Shown: one piece after another, positions 63,933-64,000 of the stretch
How the letters are laid out: each line of letters opens with the position of its first letter
Position numbering within the stretch: position 1 is the stretch's first letter
Made by a program: the position numbers and the translations under genes
Notes under the pieces: model-generated
The model's input: only the letters and a program-made list of their open reading frames with translations
Databases searched by the model: none
Told to the model about the DNA's origin: nothing
DNA from: Chromobotia macracanthus
Lineage: Eukaryota > Chordata > Actinopteri > Cypriniformes > Botiidae
Direction of reading: 5' to 3'
Assembly: GCA_036877525.1 (NCBI GenBank)
Contig: JAZGTH010000121.1
Span: forward strand, 1,195,001-1,259,000
Length of the DNA: 64,000 nucleotides

Positions 63933-64000
63933 TAATGTTAATACTTTTAAGGTTACTGCAAGAACGTTTTAAAAAACCTTTGAGAGAATGTTCAGTGTTA
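63716..64000 (+). mobile_element. CCCAGCTAACA-type MITE, copy 9 (inside pax2 intron 3; cut by window edge)
   Basis: Begins CCCAGCTAACAATTTAGG, followed by the family body (CATTAAGTAACAAAAACGTTA, TTATTGCTTAATTATTG, CTGTAACGTTTTTGAG). It carries a (TA)n expansion at 63875-63926 and then the family's CTGCAAGAACGTTTT segment. The right end is beyond the window. It is in the same orientation as most copies. Confidence 0.85.
63875..63926. repeat. (TA)n microsatellite inside MITE copy 9
   Basis: About 52 bp of uninterrupted TA dinucleotides. It sits at the same internal position of the MITE where other copies carry a short TATATA core. Confidence 0.95.

Larger units (their letters stand above)
56272..64000 (+). 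other. pax2: pax2 gene, 5' part (runs off the right edge)
   Basis: Pax2 is a paired-box transcription factor of the Pax2/5/8 group that acts in the nucleus in midbrain-hindbrain boundary, optic stalk, otic and kidney development. Visible here are two candidate first exons (1A at 56272, 1B at 60481), the two exons that together encode the paired domain (62015-62179 and 62849-63046), and the introns between them. The start MDIHCKAD identifies Pax2: Pax5 exon 1B begins MEIHCKHD and Pax8 differs. Octapeptide, partial homeodomain and transactivation exons are expected to the right, outside the window. I cannot tell pax2a from pax2b. As written, the coding sequence is broken by many small indels (see the exon entries), so this is either an intact gene with consensus errors or a decaying duplicate. 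Confidence 0.9.

Noticed and set aside
1..64000. CRISPR arrays, phage or bacterial systems
   Set aside because: No regularly spaced direct repeats, no bacterial-type gene density and no ribosome-binding sites; the window is vertebrate nuclear DNA.

Overview
The window is vertebrate DNA, most likely from a cyprinid (carp/minnow family) teleost. It is AT-rich with scattered CpG clusters, has no operon-like coding density, contains exons bounded by GT/AG splice sites, and carries tRNA-derived SINEs and short inverted-repeat DNA transposons of types abundant in cyprinid genomes. I cannot name the species.

Layout. Positions 1 to about 55,700 form a gene desert: I found no coding exon there on either strand. 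The ORFs present are short, overlapping and without recognisable domains. This part holds (a) nine SINE copies or fragments, (b) eight of nine copies of a roughly 270-415 bp MITE with ends CCCAGCTAACA...TGTTAGCTGGG, (c) two copies of a second MITE beginning AAAGGGATAGTTCACC, (d) one element of a third repeat family, (e) microsatellites, and (f) several repeat-free blocks that look like candidate enhancers, either octamer/homeodomain-site clusters or isolated CpG-rich blocks.

From about 55,700 to the right edge lies the 5' part of a pax2 gene (Pax2/5/8 family paired-box transcription factor) on the + strand. I see a likely alternative first exon (1A) at 56272-56296, the classical first exon (1B, starting MDIHCKAD) at 60481-60521 behind a long leader, and the two paired-domain exons at 62015-62179 and 62849-63046. 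The rest of the gene lies beyond the window. A long non-coding flank upstream of pax2 fits what is known of this locus in vertebrates, where a large intergenic interval carries enhancers for midbrain-hindbrain boundary, eye, ear and kidney expression.

Main surprise. The exons as written do not encode an open paired domain. About ten small indels break the frame, and the exon 2 donor lacks GT, yet only two of roughly 120 paired-domain residues differ from the family sequence. Many indels with almost no amino-acid change argues for consensus errors (for example unpolished long reads) rather than neutral decay. A recently silenced duplicate in a polyploid fish remains possible. Either way, ORF calling alone misses the only recognisable gene in this window.
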